From assembly GCA_014898425.1 (NCBI GenBank), contig RCSZ01000005.1, positions 1,178,001-1,242,000 of the forward strand: DNA of 64,000 bases, read 5' to 3'. This DNA is from Botryotinia globosa (Eukaryota > Ascomycota > Leotiomycetes > Helotiales > Sclerotiniaceae). The position numbers and the translations under genes are program-made. Below the pieces are notes generated by a model, which made no database searches, was not told the DNA's origin, and worked only from the letters and a program-made list of their open reading frames with translations. This document shows positions 47,120 through 59,372 of the stretch, in pieces (position 1 is the first letter of the stretch; each line of letters opens with the position of its first letter).

Positions 47120-48382
47120 ATGAGTGAGAATCCTCCACTTCGCGTAAGAAGCTCCCCTCCGAGAGTGCGCCTACTTGGCGATTATTCGCGTCGTGGCCAG
47201 AGTCCAAGTGTGGATCTTCATTTAGAGGCATACAGGCGTGATGTCGAACGTAATACTATAAGACGAGATCCAATCTCATATTCCGATCGCACTGAATCTC
47301 CTAGAGGAAGAAGCCGAGAACGCGCGACCACCACCGAGACACAGCGACACTCAATAGACAATGAGGTCTATCAGGACGAATACGAGATATTGTGCGAGAG
47401 GTTCAGAGCTTCGCATTTAAAATCCCTGGAAGGAACCCGCAGTTCAAGGGAAGCAGAATATCGTCTCAAGATTGCTAGTTACATGATACAAAACGGCGCC
47501 GAAGGACATACCGAGCAAGCACAACGCGAGGGGGAAGATAGTCAACACGGTGGTGGTGCCAGTTCGTTTAGGGCAGAAACATATGCCACAGAAGGTAGTG
47601 ATTCCACAATGGACTCAACAGGCGGAATGCGTAGTCGTGTTGTATCTAACATCGTATCAGATCCTGCAGATATTAATGATTCCGCCCGGAGATCAACACC
47701 CAGAGCCTTTGGCGACAACGACTACAATTCCCTCATTGGGCGTGCTTATTTTTCGAACATCAATTACGCATTAAATTCGACACACGTACCGCGTCCATCG
47801 CAGTTCTACCCCGGATTTCAACGACACTCGCGCAACACAACTTCAGCTTCGGGTCCTACTCCAACCCCCCAAACCTCCGCACCCGGTAACCTCGGAGTTC
47901 CAAGACGACCCACGCGATCGTCTCTGGCTTCGCAACACTGCCAACCCAGCTTCACAGACTCATCCGCATTCGCCGGCCTTAGCTTTTCCCGAGCCGAATT
48001 CGAGCAATCCATCCGCAGGAACGTAACCAGAAACATGAATCTCATCCCCTGCGGTTTCGCCTCCGCCAACCCTCCCATACCATTCGTAGCTCCCAGCACA
48101 CTCCGCGACACGAGCAGAATCCCCCGACAACCAGCTCCCGACCCCCCTATCTGCGCGGACTATCGCCCAGACCACCTTTGGAACACCGCCAATACGCGCA
48201 ACTGGATCTACCAAAATCTCGTCGTCTATTGTGGGTTCCCAGAGTCCCACGCTTACAACATCGTCATGGCATGGATGGGTGGTGGGATGACTATCCGTTA
48301 CTATACCTTGGTTGGATGGCAGATGCTTACCGGCTCCTATCACGCTGGATGGTTTATGTGGAGGCGGATGCTGGGTTCATGA
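47120..48382 (+). CDS. Orphan fungal protein, 420 aa
   Basis: I do not recognise it. It is a single exon. The start at 47120 (CAGCAATGAG) is preferred; an in-frame ATG 120 bp upstream would add a Ser/Thr/Ile-rich segment in what looks like leader sequence. The first ~330 residues are Arg/Ser-rich and probably disordered (RSSPPRVRLLGDYSRRG; RSRERATTTE). The last ~80 residues look folded and aromatic: PDHLWNTANTRNWIYQNLVV, YCGFPESHAYNIVMAWMGGG and SYHAGWFMWRRMLGS. That conserved-looking C-terminal block suggests a real protein. No TM helix is convincing. It could be a lineage-specific gene. Confidence 0.65.
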   Translation: MSENPPLRVRSSPPRVRLLGDYSRRGQSPSVDLHLEAYRRDVERNTIRRDPISYSDRTESPRGRSRERATTTETQRHSIDNEVYQDEYEILCERFRASHLKSLEGTRSSREAEYRLKIASYMIQNGAEGHTEQAQREGEDSQHGGGASSFRAETYATEGSDSTMDSTGGMRSRVVSNIVSDPADINDSARRSTPRAFGDNDYNSLIGRAYFSNINYALNSTHVPRPSQFYPGFQRHSRNTTSASGPTPTPQTSAPGNLGVPRRPTRSSLASQHCQPSFTDSSAFAGLSFSRAEFEQSIRRNVTRNMNLIPCGFASANPPIPFVAPSTLRDTSRIPRQPAPDPPICADYRPDHLWNTANTRNWIYQNLVVYCGFPESHAYNIVMAWMGGGMTIRYYTLVGWQMLTGSYHAGWFMWRRMLGS

Positions 48383-49625
48383 TTCGAGAGCTGTGCTCTG
48401 TAGCCCTGTGTGCGAGATCAGTGCTTGGGGATTTCGATACTTGCGAATTGAATTCCCGTCTCTGCTTAATCAAACCGACATTTAGCATTTCAGCGTAGCA
48501 AGTTTGGGGTATGGTATCGAAGTACAGGGAGTTAAAGGCGGAGTATCCTCGTGTGCAAAGCGTGTTAGTAGATGGTGGGTTTCAAGTGAACCAGGAGGTG
48601 AAGGTTGAAAAATATCTGACTTGAACCACACGGCTCAAAGCAAGATACGGAGAGAAAAGATATAATGTACTATCACAATCAGCAATCTTCTTTTCTTGTA
48701 TCTTTGCATTAGGCCCACTAGACGCACTGTCTTTATAATAGTAATAGTAATAGTAATCATAATAATATATTTATCCACAAACAAGCAGCTAATCTTCAAC
48801 CCATCATAAGAACATGCTTAACAGAGATTTTGCATATGGCATTCGGATAGACGTCTTGTGAATATTGACACCGTCAGGTGTGGACATCTATCGATCTACG
48901 TAATTGGGCAAATTTGCCTACTCTCCATCTCCATTTCTATTTCCAAATACCCAATACGAACTCTTCCATCAATGAATTCCAATTCCAATTTCAGAGATCA
49001 ATAATAAGACTCCTCTGTTTCGCTAATAGATGATTGGAAAATGCACATCATTATTCTGATACAACCAATAACACAATCCAACCAAAAACCTCATTACCTC
49101 TTCCCGTATCACCCAAAAAGAAAAAGACACCCTCCAAAGTTCAATCATTCGAATTCTTTTCTCTCTGCATTTCTCATCATACCATACCATACCACATCAC
49201 ATCATCCATCCTTTGATCTCCCCCCACAATCCATTTCCATTTCCAATATTTTCCAAAGCTTTTCCTTTCTTCAAGCTTTAAAATAACGCTATAATAACAA
49301 CAATACTCTCATTCAATCCATATCAGACCCCAGATCAAAACTCCCCGCTTCAATCTCCAACCGTGTATGAGTCAACAAATCTCAAGCGACTGCATTCTAC
49401 TCCGATAAAGAATTGCACATCCAGATCATCTTCACAGGGAACTACCATAAACGCTCTCACATCGAAACAAACAACAAAATTTATGAGTCTTCTTTTTCCT
49501 CAACATTGAATCTTTGCTAAAATATTTATATTCGTAGATGCTTATCAAACCATACCTATGGACGTAAATCCTGACTCCTTAAAATGCCAGCCATAACTCC
49601 CACATGTGAGGCGTCACCATGCTTT
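48383..49625. other. Intergenic between convergent genes
   Basis: The 3' flanks of the orphan gene and CUL4. There is an AT-rich (ATAGTA)n patch near 48736-48760 and no supported gene. Confidence 0.5.
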
Positions 49626-52496
49626 CTATGCCAGGTATGTATAATGACCGCCATCTTCTCGCTCGATATAATCCTTTTCAATTAATTCTTCAAAAACTGT
49701 TAGTCCTTGTATCCTCGGTGAATGTCCAATAGTAAAAGAAAGACTTACTCTCAATGTGTTTCTTAATTTCTACCGGCTCCACGGCACCTCTCCCCTTAGT
49801 TTGATTGATGACCTCCGCCACCAAATTTTGATGGGTCATTTTCTTTCTAGACTTCATGATTCTAACAATTGCAGCTTGGGTTTCAAAACTTCTATCTTGA
49901 ATAACTCTCTCATGCGTTTCTTTGTTCTCCTCCTTGGTCTCTTTCAACTGAATTTGGTTAATCTTGATTCTATATTTTGGATCTGAGAAATTGAGATTGA
50001 TGGTAAAAGTATCAGTATCATTGATATCTCTGCCCTTAGGATATTTAGTCAAGGGCCGAATTTTGGCGCATGCAAGCGACTGGAGGGTTCGTTTTAGTTC
50101 AACATCGACGAGACCCGTTGCTTTAGAAATATCCTTGTAGGAAAGATGACCGCCATCTTCAAGATCGTTGAAAAGAACCAGTACTATAGCTTGGAAACCA
50201 CTAACAAGGAGTTCCTTAACACTTTTTTTGAACGTTGCTTTGACAACGCTGTGTGCTAGAGAATGCTTCCAAGTTAATCGGCGCCCACTGTGTTTGTGCT
50301 TATAATGCCGGTCGTACTTTTCGATATGTCTCGCGACTTCGGCAGGAAGATTGACTTCGATATCCGGATAAGTTGGCCAAGCAGCAGACGAGAGGACACT
50401 AACTTGTAGATCCAGTGTTGTTTTGCTTGTATTGCTTAGAGACTGCTTATATGAGATCATTTCATCCCGAGAGATATCTTGATCTTTAAACATCTGCTCG
50501 AGGTTATGGGTGAAGCTGTTACCACATTCACCTCTCAATTTAGCAAGCATATTCCTCTCAGCATCTTGACTTGCACTGCGTGCCATCAACAAGCGACGTG
50601 CCAGATCTTTCTTGTAAAAAGCTTCAAATACGTCTTTCCCTTCAATGAAGCGGAACAGCTCAAGACCTTGTTCTAATTGACGGTCCAATTCTGCATCCTC
50701 ATCCCCGGTACTAGCTTGTCCATTCTTCTCAGCCTCATTGCGATCTGTGGCATCAGATACCAGAGAACGAGGTACAGCCTTAAGTCCCCCACGCAGTAAA
50801 CCATCCATGTATTTCGCAATCATTTCCCCAACTTTAGAGGTGTCTGTACCCCATGCCTTGGCAACTTGGCGGTCATTTATAAATTGTCCAAATGCATCCC
50901 GAAGACAGAAAGTAAACGTCCCATCTTTGTTAAAGGCGTCACGGATGACAGTATCCAATGACCGTTTCAGTTCAAGCAGACGAACAACCATCTCATCGCC
51001 CCTTTCTTTGTCCATTGCAATAGATGATCCGACAGACTTTGTATAATGGGCGAAAGGCTTTTTGAGCTGTGCCTGGATATCCGAAAGTCTCAATAGCTGG
51101 TATAAAGATTTAAGTGATGGCATTTCTTTGTCATCCAAGAGCTTAGATACAGCTACTGTTTCCAGGAGGACGTCGGCGCGTTTGCGGACCAAAATATCGT
51201 GAGCGGTGTCAAGCAATGTTTTTTTGGTAGTGCTGTCAAAGTTGTATGTATCGCAACGGAGACTTTCTCGTCGTAAAAGGTCGTCGCAAGAAGAGATATA
51301 TTCTCTTAGTGGCGAAGAGCTCCGTTCTGATGCAAAATTCTCGAGGTAGGCTGAAGAAAGCTCTTGGAATCGGTCCTCGAAAAGACTTGTGTATATACCA
51401 AGTATATGAATTGTGGCGATGGAGGCTCGGAGAAGGGCTGGATCAAACAAATCTAAAGACTTCCTGTCATACTCTACCAGCTCACATATCCCCAGTATAG
51501 CTTGTGCTCCTGTTTTGCTGATCTCCTTTCCTTTTAAAAACATGATTTGGCGAAATTGTCGTATACCCATATCTTCGATTTGCGGAAGTGTCTTCGAGTT
51601 CAGGAGATATGATCTGTCAAGATAGCTGAATATGGATCTCAATAGCACCTGACCTCGTTGTCAGTATTTTTCTCTAGATTTGCAAAGGTCTATTTGCAGG
51701 CCTACCAATTGGGTTCTCCATGTCCCCCATACAGTCTCAACAGCCCGCAGAGTTTCTACCGAGCTGGAATCTCCTTTGCTTAGAATATCTGGTAAGAGTC
51801 CATCCTTGATATGTGTGTGACAATGCAGTTCTAGATGTCTGTATAGTTGATCCGCTTTATCTTTTCCACGCCGACAAATGGATTCGACTCCACGACATCT
51901 GCAATATTGAAGGGTCAGTGATTGCCTATTGGGATAGATGAGATGCGGTGTGATTGAACGTTGAGCAAGGCTATCGGAAAGGGCGAGGAAGGGAAGCAGC
52001 GGTATTAGAGGAGAAGATAGAAGATGCAAATAGAATTGACAATTGGGGTGCAATATGAAAGATTCAATAAAGCTTACAGAACTTCCAATGGTGTTTCTGG
52101 CTGCTTGTTGCTAAATACTGATGTCAAAGCATCATCTAATTCGTTCCAGGTCTTCTTGAAATACTGCTCTCCATCATTCGGAGAACTTATCCTGAGGTTC
52201 TTAATCACCAATCTCTTCGCTCCAGTATGCGGTTGAAAATTCGATGGCCTCGTCAAATCTACTACCCCTGGACGCGAAAACCCCATTGTCTTGTTCATGT
52301 TGGACCGTAAACCTGGACTTGTTGATGATGAAATTGACCTTAGCTTTTTCGAAGAATGATAATCAACCTTAGATGTACCGGGGGGCGTGTTGGCTGAGTT
52401 TGGATTTGGACCTTGAGGATCGCGATGCTTTCTTTTAGCTGATGAATTGGAAGATGTCGAGGAGAGATCAACTGCACGATCGTGTGAAGGCCACAT
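49626..52496 (-). CDS. CUL4: Cullin-4 ubiquitin-ligase scaffold, 860 aa
   Basis: This is the scaffold of the CRL4 (Cul4-Ddb1) ubiquitin ligase, acting in chromatin, DNA damage and, in Neurospora, heterochromatin. Exons: 52496-52078, 51898-51706, 51648-49749, 49696-49626; all phases match. The first ~100 residues are Ser/Pro-rich and basic. Cullin repeats follow (ETVWGTWRTQLVLLRSIFSY, LDRSYLLNSKTLPQIEDMGI, then ELFRFIEGKDVFEAFYKKDL, ARRLLMARSAS). The C-terminal winged helix has AAIVRIMKSRKKMTHQNLVA with the neddylation lysine (in IMK) about 58 residues from the end, closing with EKDYIEREDGGHYTYLA. The final 71-nt exon is essential: reading through its intron would lose this conserved end. The Cul4 assignment over Cul3/Cul1 rests on overall similarity to fungal Cul4. 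Confidence 0.93.
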
Positions 52497-53363
52497 CGAA
52501 GTGAAGTAAACACAAATGATATAATTTCGCCTTCCGTTCTCTTGTGAGGTGAGGGGTCGATCTTAGTGGCCGCAAAGCTCGGGGAGCTCCCTGGATTGGA
52601 GATTAAATGCTGTAACTCCTACTGCAGCTCTTTCTACGTGTCAGATCACAATATTAATGCTGATGGTACATTGATGACGGATATACCTTTTCTTTTTTCC
52701 CCCTTGTACCTTGATATTCCCGTGGATGTTACATGAGGGGAAATAGAAATAGGAATGTTGCACGGAATGATGGATGTGCTCGGAAGGAAGCTGTGAATTA
52801 TGAATGGGTAGGTAGGTATGTATGTATGATAGATTGTTACTGATAGGCGATAACGGCGATAAGAGGGTTTCTTCATTCCGAGGTTTCTCAATACTTGTGA
52901 ATAATGGTGATCCTTTAGTATAAAGCAATACACATTATAAGAATGTACAGCTTTTATTAGCATAGAATATTAGAAGGTGCCTGGTGTGGTATTCATACAT
53001 TCAGTATGTAAATACTGATGGCTTAATAGTAAGGTACCCAGGTAGTAGAAAGGCACGCTGCAAGTCATATCAATGTTAGTAGGTACCTAGGTAGTTCAAT
53101 ATGGAGGTCAATTCAGCAGCCACTAATTCTACTGCTAGAAGAGAAAGATGGCATAGATATTGTATCGTGATGCTAGATTCCAGATTGATAGACACGAGAT
53201 GTATGATTATATGATTTGATCAGTTCATGATATTTGGCATTCTAAACTCTATACATGAGCACCAAGTCATCTTTCCTTTCTGATTAGGCATTATCATGAG
53301 CAGTTCCTCTATCGTCGCCCGCATCTCTTTGATACACAAAATATCCAATCCAAGCTCATTTTC
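52497..53363. other. Intergenic, CUL4 upstream and NUP192 3' flank
   Basis: Both neighbours are on the minus strand. It contains short GTAG tracts and TAGGTACCTAGGTAG (53082-53096). No gene. Confidence 0.5.
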
Positions 53364-56300
53364 TCAAGTGAAAGATCTCAGCGTGGGTCGTTTTTGGATG
53401 ATTGTCTCTTCAAACTAACAAAACTATTAGAGGTCGAAAGAATAAAAGGTGTGGAAGGAATTTTCAACTTACGTCGACAAAGCGAGTTATAGTCATGAGT
53501 AGCATGAATGAGTCTGATATATCAACGATGCTCTGCTCTGCGGAGTCATTCCCAGTCCCAAGTCCGGCAGACTTCTTGAGTACTGCCAATATAGCAGCTC
53601 TGTTGTCGGCGAGAAATCTCCTCCCCTGGTCCAAACTTTGTTCATTTTGTAAGCCGCGACTTACGAGAGCACAACAAATGACCCTCATGATTGCCGCAAG
53701 TACACTATAATGCCTACTGACCGCCTCCGAGTCCTCGAAATCTAAAGTCACTTAGCATATGCATAGGGTCTACTCGAAGGAGTAACTTACCAATCTCAAG
53801 ATCGGTATCTAGGGCAAATAGCCCGGAGGCTAATATGGCATGGAACAAGCCCGAATTCAGGACGGCAGTAGCTCCAGAGCGAGTTTGTGATATATGAACA
53901 AGAAGTGCCAATCTAGCATAAAAATCGGAAAGAAGTATGGTTGAGTCTACATCAAGTTAATATATGTCCAGCTTCAACTAGGAATGCAATCTTACCTTCG
54001 CGCGAAGTCTCTTGTAGACTTCTTGCCAAGTCCCCAATGGAGTTTACCAAGATACTTATGAAGTTAAGGCGGTTAAGAGATTCAATAATATAATTGGAGT
54101 TTTCTTGTTTAGCCATTTTCACCAAGGCCCCAAGAAGTAGCAATGCTGCAATTCTGCAGTTGTGTTCTCCCACCAATGCATCATCACAGATTATATCTAT
54201 TAATCGATCACCAGCCAGTTTGACTGTTTGCGTACTATGTGGTTTGCGTAGCCCAGGAATCAGAGCAGGAGCAGGAGCTTGATTGCTCCGACCCGCACGA
54301 TACGTGCCGCCTTTGAGGCCATCTGCTTCGGAAGTAGCTGGAATTTCAGTTTCTGACGTTCCCGTAAGATAGCGATAGCTGATACTGTAGAAAATTTCTT
54401 TTAAGGAACCGTTAGCCCCAACGGCGTTTATAGCTCTAAGCGACAATTCGAACACATGGAAGAGCTTATCGCTTAGATTTTGTCCCAAGTCACCTTCCTT
54501 GAAAGTGTTGGAATCTAGATTCAAGCTGAACAAGAGTGCCTTGGTGAGTTTAGCTAGCTCTAACGCATCAGCTGCATTTTCTAGGCAGTTTTCTAACCTA
54601 GGTAGAATTATTTGCAAAGTCTGCAACACAAAGACTATCTTGGTCGGTTCATCATAAGACATGGTCTCTACCATCACGAGTAATAATTGGACCCAAGATT
54701 GCAGCGCCTTGTGCCGTGCTGCTCTTAGTTCCTTTAATTTGTTATCGATGAAATAGTAGTTGAACATCATTTGGGCTTCGTTATTGAATGCAACTACATC
54801 TTGAGGATTTTCAAGTCTCTTCAGAGCGGCGAGCTCAGATCTTCGTAAAGTGAGAAGCTCTTCAAGTTTCATCATGTTGAATAATGGAGGGCAACCAGTA
54901 TGGACCTCCTCACAGGCGCTGACATCAATATCTTTGAACCAGGATAACGAGCCAAGAGCGATCGATTGGTTCAAAGGTATATCCATGAAGTCGAACAGAT
55001 CAAAAACGGAACAGTTATCAACCTGTTGGCCTTCTTCCACGATTGTTGACCCAATTAGTGTGTTGAACATTCGCTCCTTCAAAGAAGGCAGATGACTGAG
55101 TGCTATCTGGCGTAACTCGGCAGATGTGTATTGCAAGACGTTGGCGCGTTGATTTAAAAAGTTTGAGAGGCAGGAGGCAGAAGTCGCGTCCAAAAATTCG
55201 GGATCTGCGAGATCCCGGCCATCCCACAGTAACCCTGGCGTAATCAAAGTTTGTCTGATAAACATTTCGAAAAATGAATTATTGGCCCGCATCTCTATCA
55301 TAACAAGGCTCGATGAAATGGGCGAATGCCAAAGCTGTTTGAGTAGTCGCAGGCATTTATATCTCAAGGAGACAAGCCATGAAGAGATGTTTCCCTCATC
55401 CTCGAGAGATATATCATTAGCCAACCTTAATATCGAATGGAAGAGCGAAATACGACGGCTGAAAAGCGAATCCACATCGACTTCTAAATGATCATCTCTG
55501 CACTGGAAACCGAGAAGTAAATGAGCTATTGTAGTCTGACCTGGACACGCCTCGAGACAAGCGATAAGGAAATCTAGTATTTGGACTTTGATAATATATG
55601 AATCGGACGTTTGACCTTGAGTCTCGTCAATATTTGCTTCTGTCTCTTGCAGAAGTGCGCGTGAGATAGCCTCCGCTGCATTATTTTCCTCTAGAGCAGC
55701 AATTGCTTTATTGCGGTCAATCCTTCTGCTACCTGTTTTAGGAGCAGGGGCAAGTCGTGGCGAGGCAGAAAGCTTCTCGAGCAGTTTCAGAGATGCTATC
55801 ACCAATTCGGGATTGCCGGAGCTACAGTATAAGCCCAAATCAGGAATGATGCTTAAGTGGTTGAGTACTCCGTCTTCAAAAGATGCGTACGCGGTGTTTG
55901 GAACCGGGGAGCGGCGATGGCTAGCCTGATGCTTAATTAGAGGTCGAACTATATCTCGGTAAGTTGGTTGCAGATCCATAATTAAGGTGACTGCACGTAT
56001 CCCTTGGAGGAGACACATGATTGATGGTGAATCAGGAGCCGCACTGGCAACTTCGTTAACGTCTTGGTGAATTGCAGCAAATATCGCATCCATTACGCTG
56101 GAGTTGTACATCCACTCCATCACCCTAGAAAATGGATGTAATAAAACGTAAGTTTGTAGATCAGAAGTTTTTATAGCTGTGTCAACTGAGATGTTGGAAC
56201 GATTTGCAAATATCACGAGATCTTCATTGAAAGTCTCCAAGCAAGTTGTGATGAAAGTAAGACAAGTCAATTGCAGTAGTCTCAGCTGTATGGGATCCAT

Positions 56301-58798
56301 TATCTCACTCATTTTAGATGCAAACACTTGGCCAACGGCAAAATCGACATATGGATCTATTCCAGGCATGCGATTGGAAGTTCCGAGAAGTTCGGGGAAT
56401 GGTAAGCCATCTCGTAGGGCACTATCTTCTTCGTAAGGTAGTACGAGAGCATGGAGAAGTAGGATGAATGCATCTGGTTCCTCGAACCCTGTGCCAAACT
56501 TGCGCAGAATTGCGTCAGGTGCGTAGGACGGAGGAGCTGTATTTCTCTGGGCGCTGGGATTGTGCACGTATCCCCCAGAGACCCAGATGTCAAGAGCTGT
56601 CCACAAGTACTCGGCTGCCGCTTTTGTTTTGTTACTTAGCAAAGAACGTAGTGCTGTGAAAGCACCGGCTCTGAATCGCGATGGTATCGAACTGGATGCA
56701 AGTTGGAAAAGCAGGTCTGTGAGCTGATACGATGGATGCTGCATCAGAAATTGCCTGGCGACTGCGCTATGCGAACAGAGTTGAGATATGAGGCGGAGAT
56801 AAGACTCTAGCATGATATAAGATTCTGGCTCTAATTCTGCTTGGTCGTGATTTGGCTTTCCATGGCGATAAGCCTGAGCCTGTGGTACTGGTTGATCTCG
56901 AAGTTTATTGGTGAAGAACGTTAGTTCTTTGAATATTTGATTCCACGTGAGTGCATGAGCCCGTTTCATTTTTCCGGCTTGAGGGCTTTCGTCGAGCAGA
57001 AATTCGTGCGCAGCAGTTGCACACTCATCATCACCCGAAATAGCCTGGAGCATTTCACAAAATGCCGAGACCAGCGGAGTTGAAGCACGCCGCGAAGCCC
57101 AGTACATGAAACCGATTAACACACCATCTGGAACATCCCAAAATCCATCCAAAGCAGCTTTTGGGCGTCCATCAAAGGCATAAGAGATGACAATAATGAA
57201 TCGCTCTAGATCCAGATCGTGCTCATGCTCATGACTGAGTTGACGTTGCTCATCCTCATCTATCCTCAACTTCCTCAACACATCTGGCAAGTTCGTTATG
57301 AAACTTTCAATAAACGTCTGTAGTTGCTCCATAAATTGATCTTCAAAGAAATCGGAGAAAGAGACCGAATCAGACAAAAGCTGAGGAGCCTTTCTCTGTA
57401 GCCACAATCGAAATCCTTGACGTGACGGTTCTGTCCAGCTTGCAGCTTTGACATCAGCAGAAAGAGACAATAAGAAATCGAATGCTCCATCTTTTAAAGC
57501 CTCGTTGAAATGTTGAGATCGCTGTTTGGCCTCTGATGTTTTTATTAGATTAGTGGGAGGAGCGAAGAGTTCATACATCTGACTAACCTTCTTCGAGATT
57601 AATGCCATGTGGTAATCCATCATGGTGTTCCACATACCACCCACTATATTCCGCCAACCACCATGCTCGAAATGCGGCATGAGCATAAGGCAATACCCAT
57701 GCATTCTGGTCGTTTTTAACGTTGATCTTCTTGTCCAGCGCTCTTGCATCTTGTATCGTTGATCCACCTTCCGGAGAACCAAAGCGCCAAATATAAGCAG
57801 CCAGAGCTGGAAAATGATGCACTGTAATCATTTGTTAGTTGGAATTGTACGCGCTGTAAAACAGAAGACATATTGTAGCAGCTCTGGTCCTGATTCCAAA
57901 ATTGAATAATGCTTACCCAAAATATTATCATACTTATCTGCTTTCTTCAAAACTCCAAGTAGTAGCTCAAAATCTTCCACGCTAGAACGGTCTGCTTTCA
58001 CCAAGTAGAGTATAATGACGCCTAGTAACTCATGTTGTTTGATAAGACTGTGTCGCTGATACTCCATGATTTCCAAAAGCTCTGGCTGTGATGGCTGCCC
58101 TAATACAGACGCACTACTAACTTTGTCCGAGATCTTTTGAAGCGACTGTCTGATATCACCCATGGCAGAAATACACTTTGAAATGAATGTCGGCGCATTT
58201 CTCGTTGTGTTTATAGTGGTAGCCGTAGTTGGAGTGATCGTTTCTTTGATGATATGTTCCAGGAATATCTTCAGTTCTTGCTCCTGTTCTGAATTGCCTT
58301 CCAACTCGGCAACTTGTTGAAGCGTAAGACGCAAGCAGTCCAACAGAAGCTTTCGTCGCTGATGAAAGCGTATTATAGAGCAGGACAAAACTGAACGCCC
58401 TGTCGCACCGGCATCGTCTTGTGCGTCGAAAAATATTTGGGAAGCTTCAATTTCATCAAGGTTCAATTCATCTGCTAGTTGAAATGTTCCCTGTTTGAAG
58501 TTCTCGTTTATCTTGTATTTCTGTCCATCTCGCTCCAAGATTTCTGTTATGGTTATATGAGTTTTGGATCTTATATAGGGTTGTTCATGGATATAGAAAA
58601 TTACATACCCTTTGTGATAGTCTGCCGACTTTGCTCATTTCGATTCTTCTGGTTCAGGAGGTTACGAAAAGCTGTAATGTGAGCTTCGAGTTCAATAGCT
58701 AATCGGTCAAGGTTCGAAAGGCGGGAGTTTGATAGTGCAAGAAGGTCTGAATGCAAGGCCTGGATTTCATTCAAGCTACTACTGGGTTGCTCCGCCAT
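53364..58798 (-). CDS. NUP192: Nucleoporin Nup192 (Nup205 family), 1687 aa
   Basis: This is a large inner-ring scaffold nucleoporin. Seven exons: 58798-58609, 58543-57917, 57821-57588, 57532-53996, 53946-53791, 53741-53473, 53414-53364; every phase matches and the sum is 1688 codons including the stop, the usual length of fungal Nup192. Diagnostic text includes LNLDEIEASQIFFDAQDDAG in the N-terminal domain, VHHFPALAAYIWRFG and HAAFRAWWLAEYSGWYVEHH, and a predominantly alpha-solenoid composition throughout. The exon 3-4 join (INLEE|EAKQR) removes a 55-nt intron that happens to be open in the exon 4 frame. The last exon encodes only 16 residues. It is transcribed divergently from TEL1 across 574 bp. 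Confidence 0.95.
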
Positions 58799-59372
58799 GG
58801 TTAAGAAGGTTGCGCCGAGGCGTGGAACACAGGGAATCGATCTGGCATAGAACTCATAAAAGTTCAAAGGGGTAGATTTGTATCCCTTTCATGGCAAGTT
58901 GTAATTGTTTCGTTGTCGCAGATGCTGTAAGCAGTAATTTGGGCTACTTGTTGTCTCATAGAAAATTATTTGATAGAACAAACAAGCGATGTTAATTTTG
59001 AAGCTGTACGATAGGTCCCTGCACACGAAAAATCGCGTCGCGAAAGGTCAAAACTTGCACTGTAACCAAGGCCAACTACCAAAGAAATAAAAATAAAACA
59101 AAGTCGTTCAACAAATTACTGATGAGATTTCAAGATGTCCTAGTTCCATGGTGTTGTCTACTTTCTGCGACTCTCAAAATTGTGATGCTGCTCAATTTAT
59201 AAACCCTACTTTTGAATTGATCTTTACTGAACCCTTAATGTGTTTGGAGCTCCTCTCTCAAATTACTACTAGGTGTACATCGCCGAGCTCGTCATATTCC
59301 ATATCCACAACTGTTGTGAGAGCTTCAAGCTAGGAATGCGTCGAACCCTGTGTCGTCGCAATTCATCTCAAC
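58799..59372. promoter_or_regulatory. Bidirectional promoter of NUP192 and TEL1 with SCB-like sites
   Basis: The 574 bp between divergent start codons contains CACGAAA (59024-59030) and CGCGAAA (59039-59045), both on the plus strand, with a CGCGTCGCG core between them. These match the SCB consensus CRCGAAA bound by SBF-type APSES factors in yeast. Function here is inferred. Confidence 0.6.
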
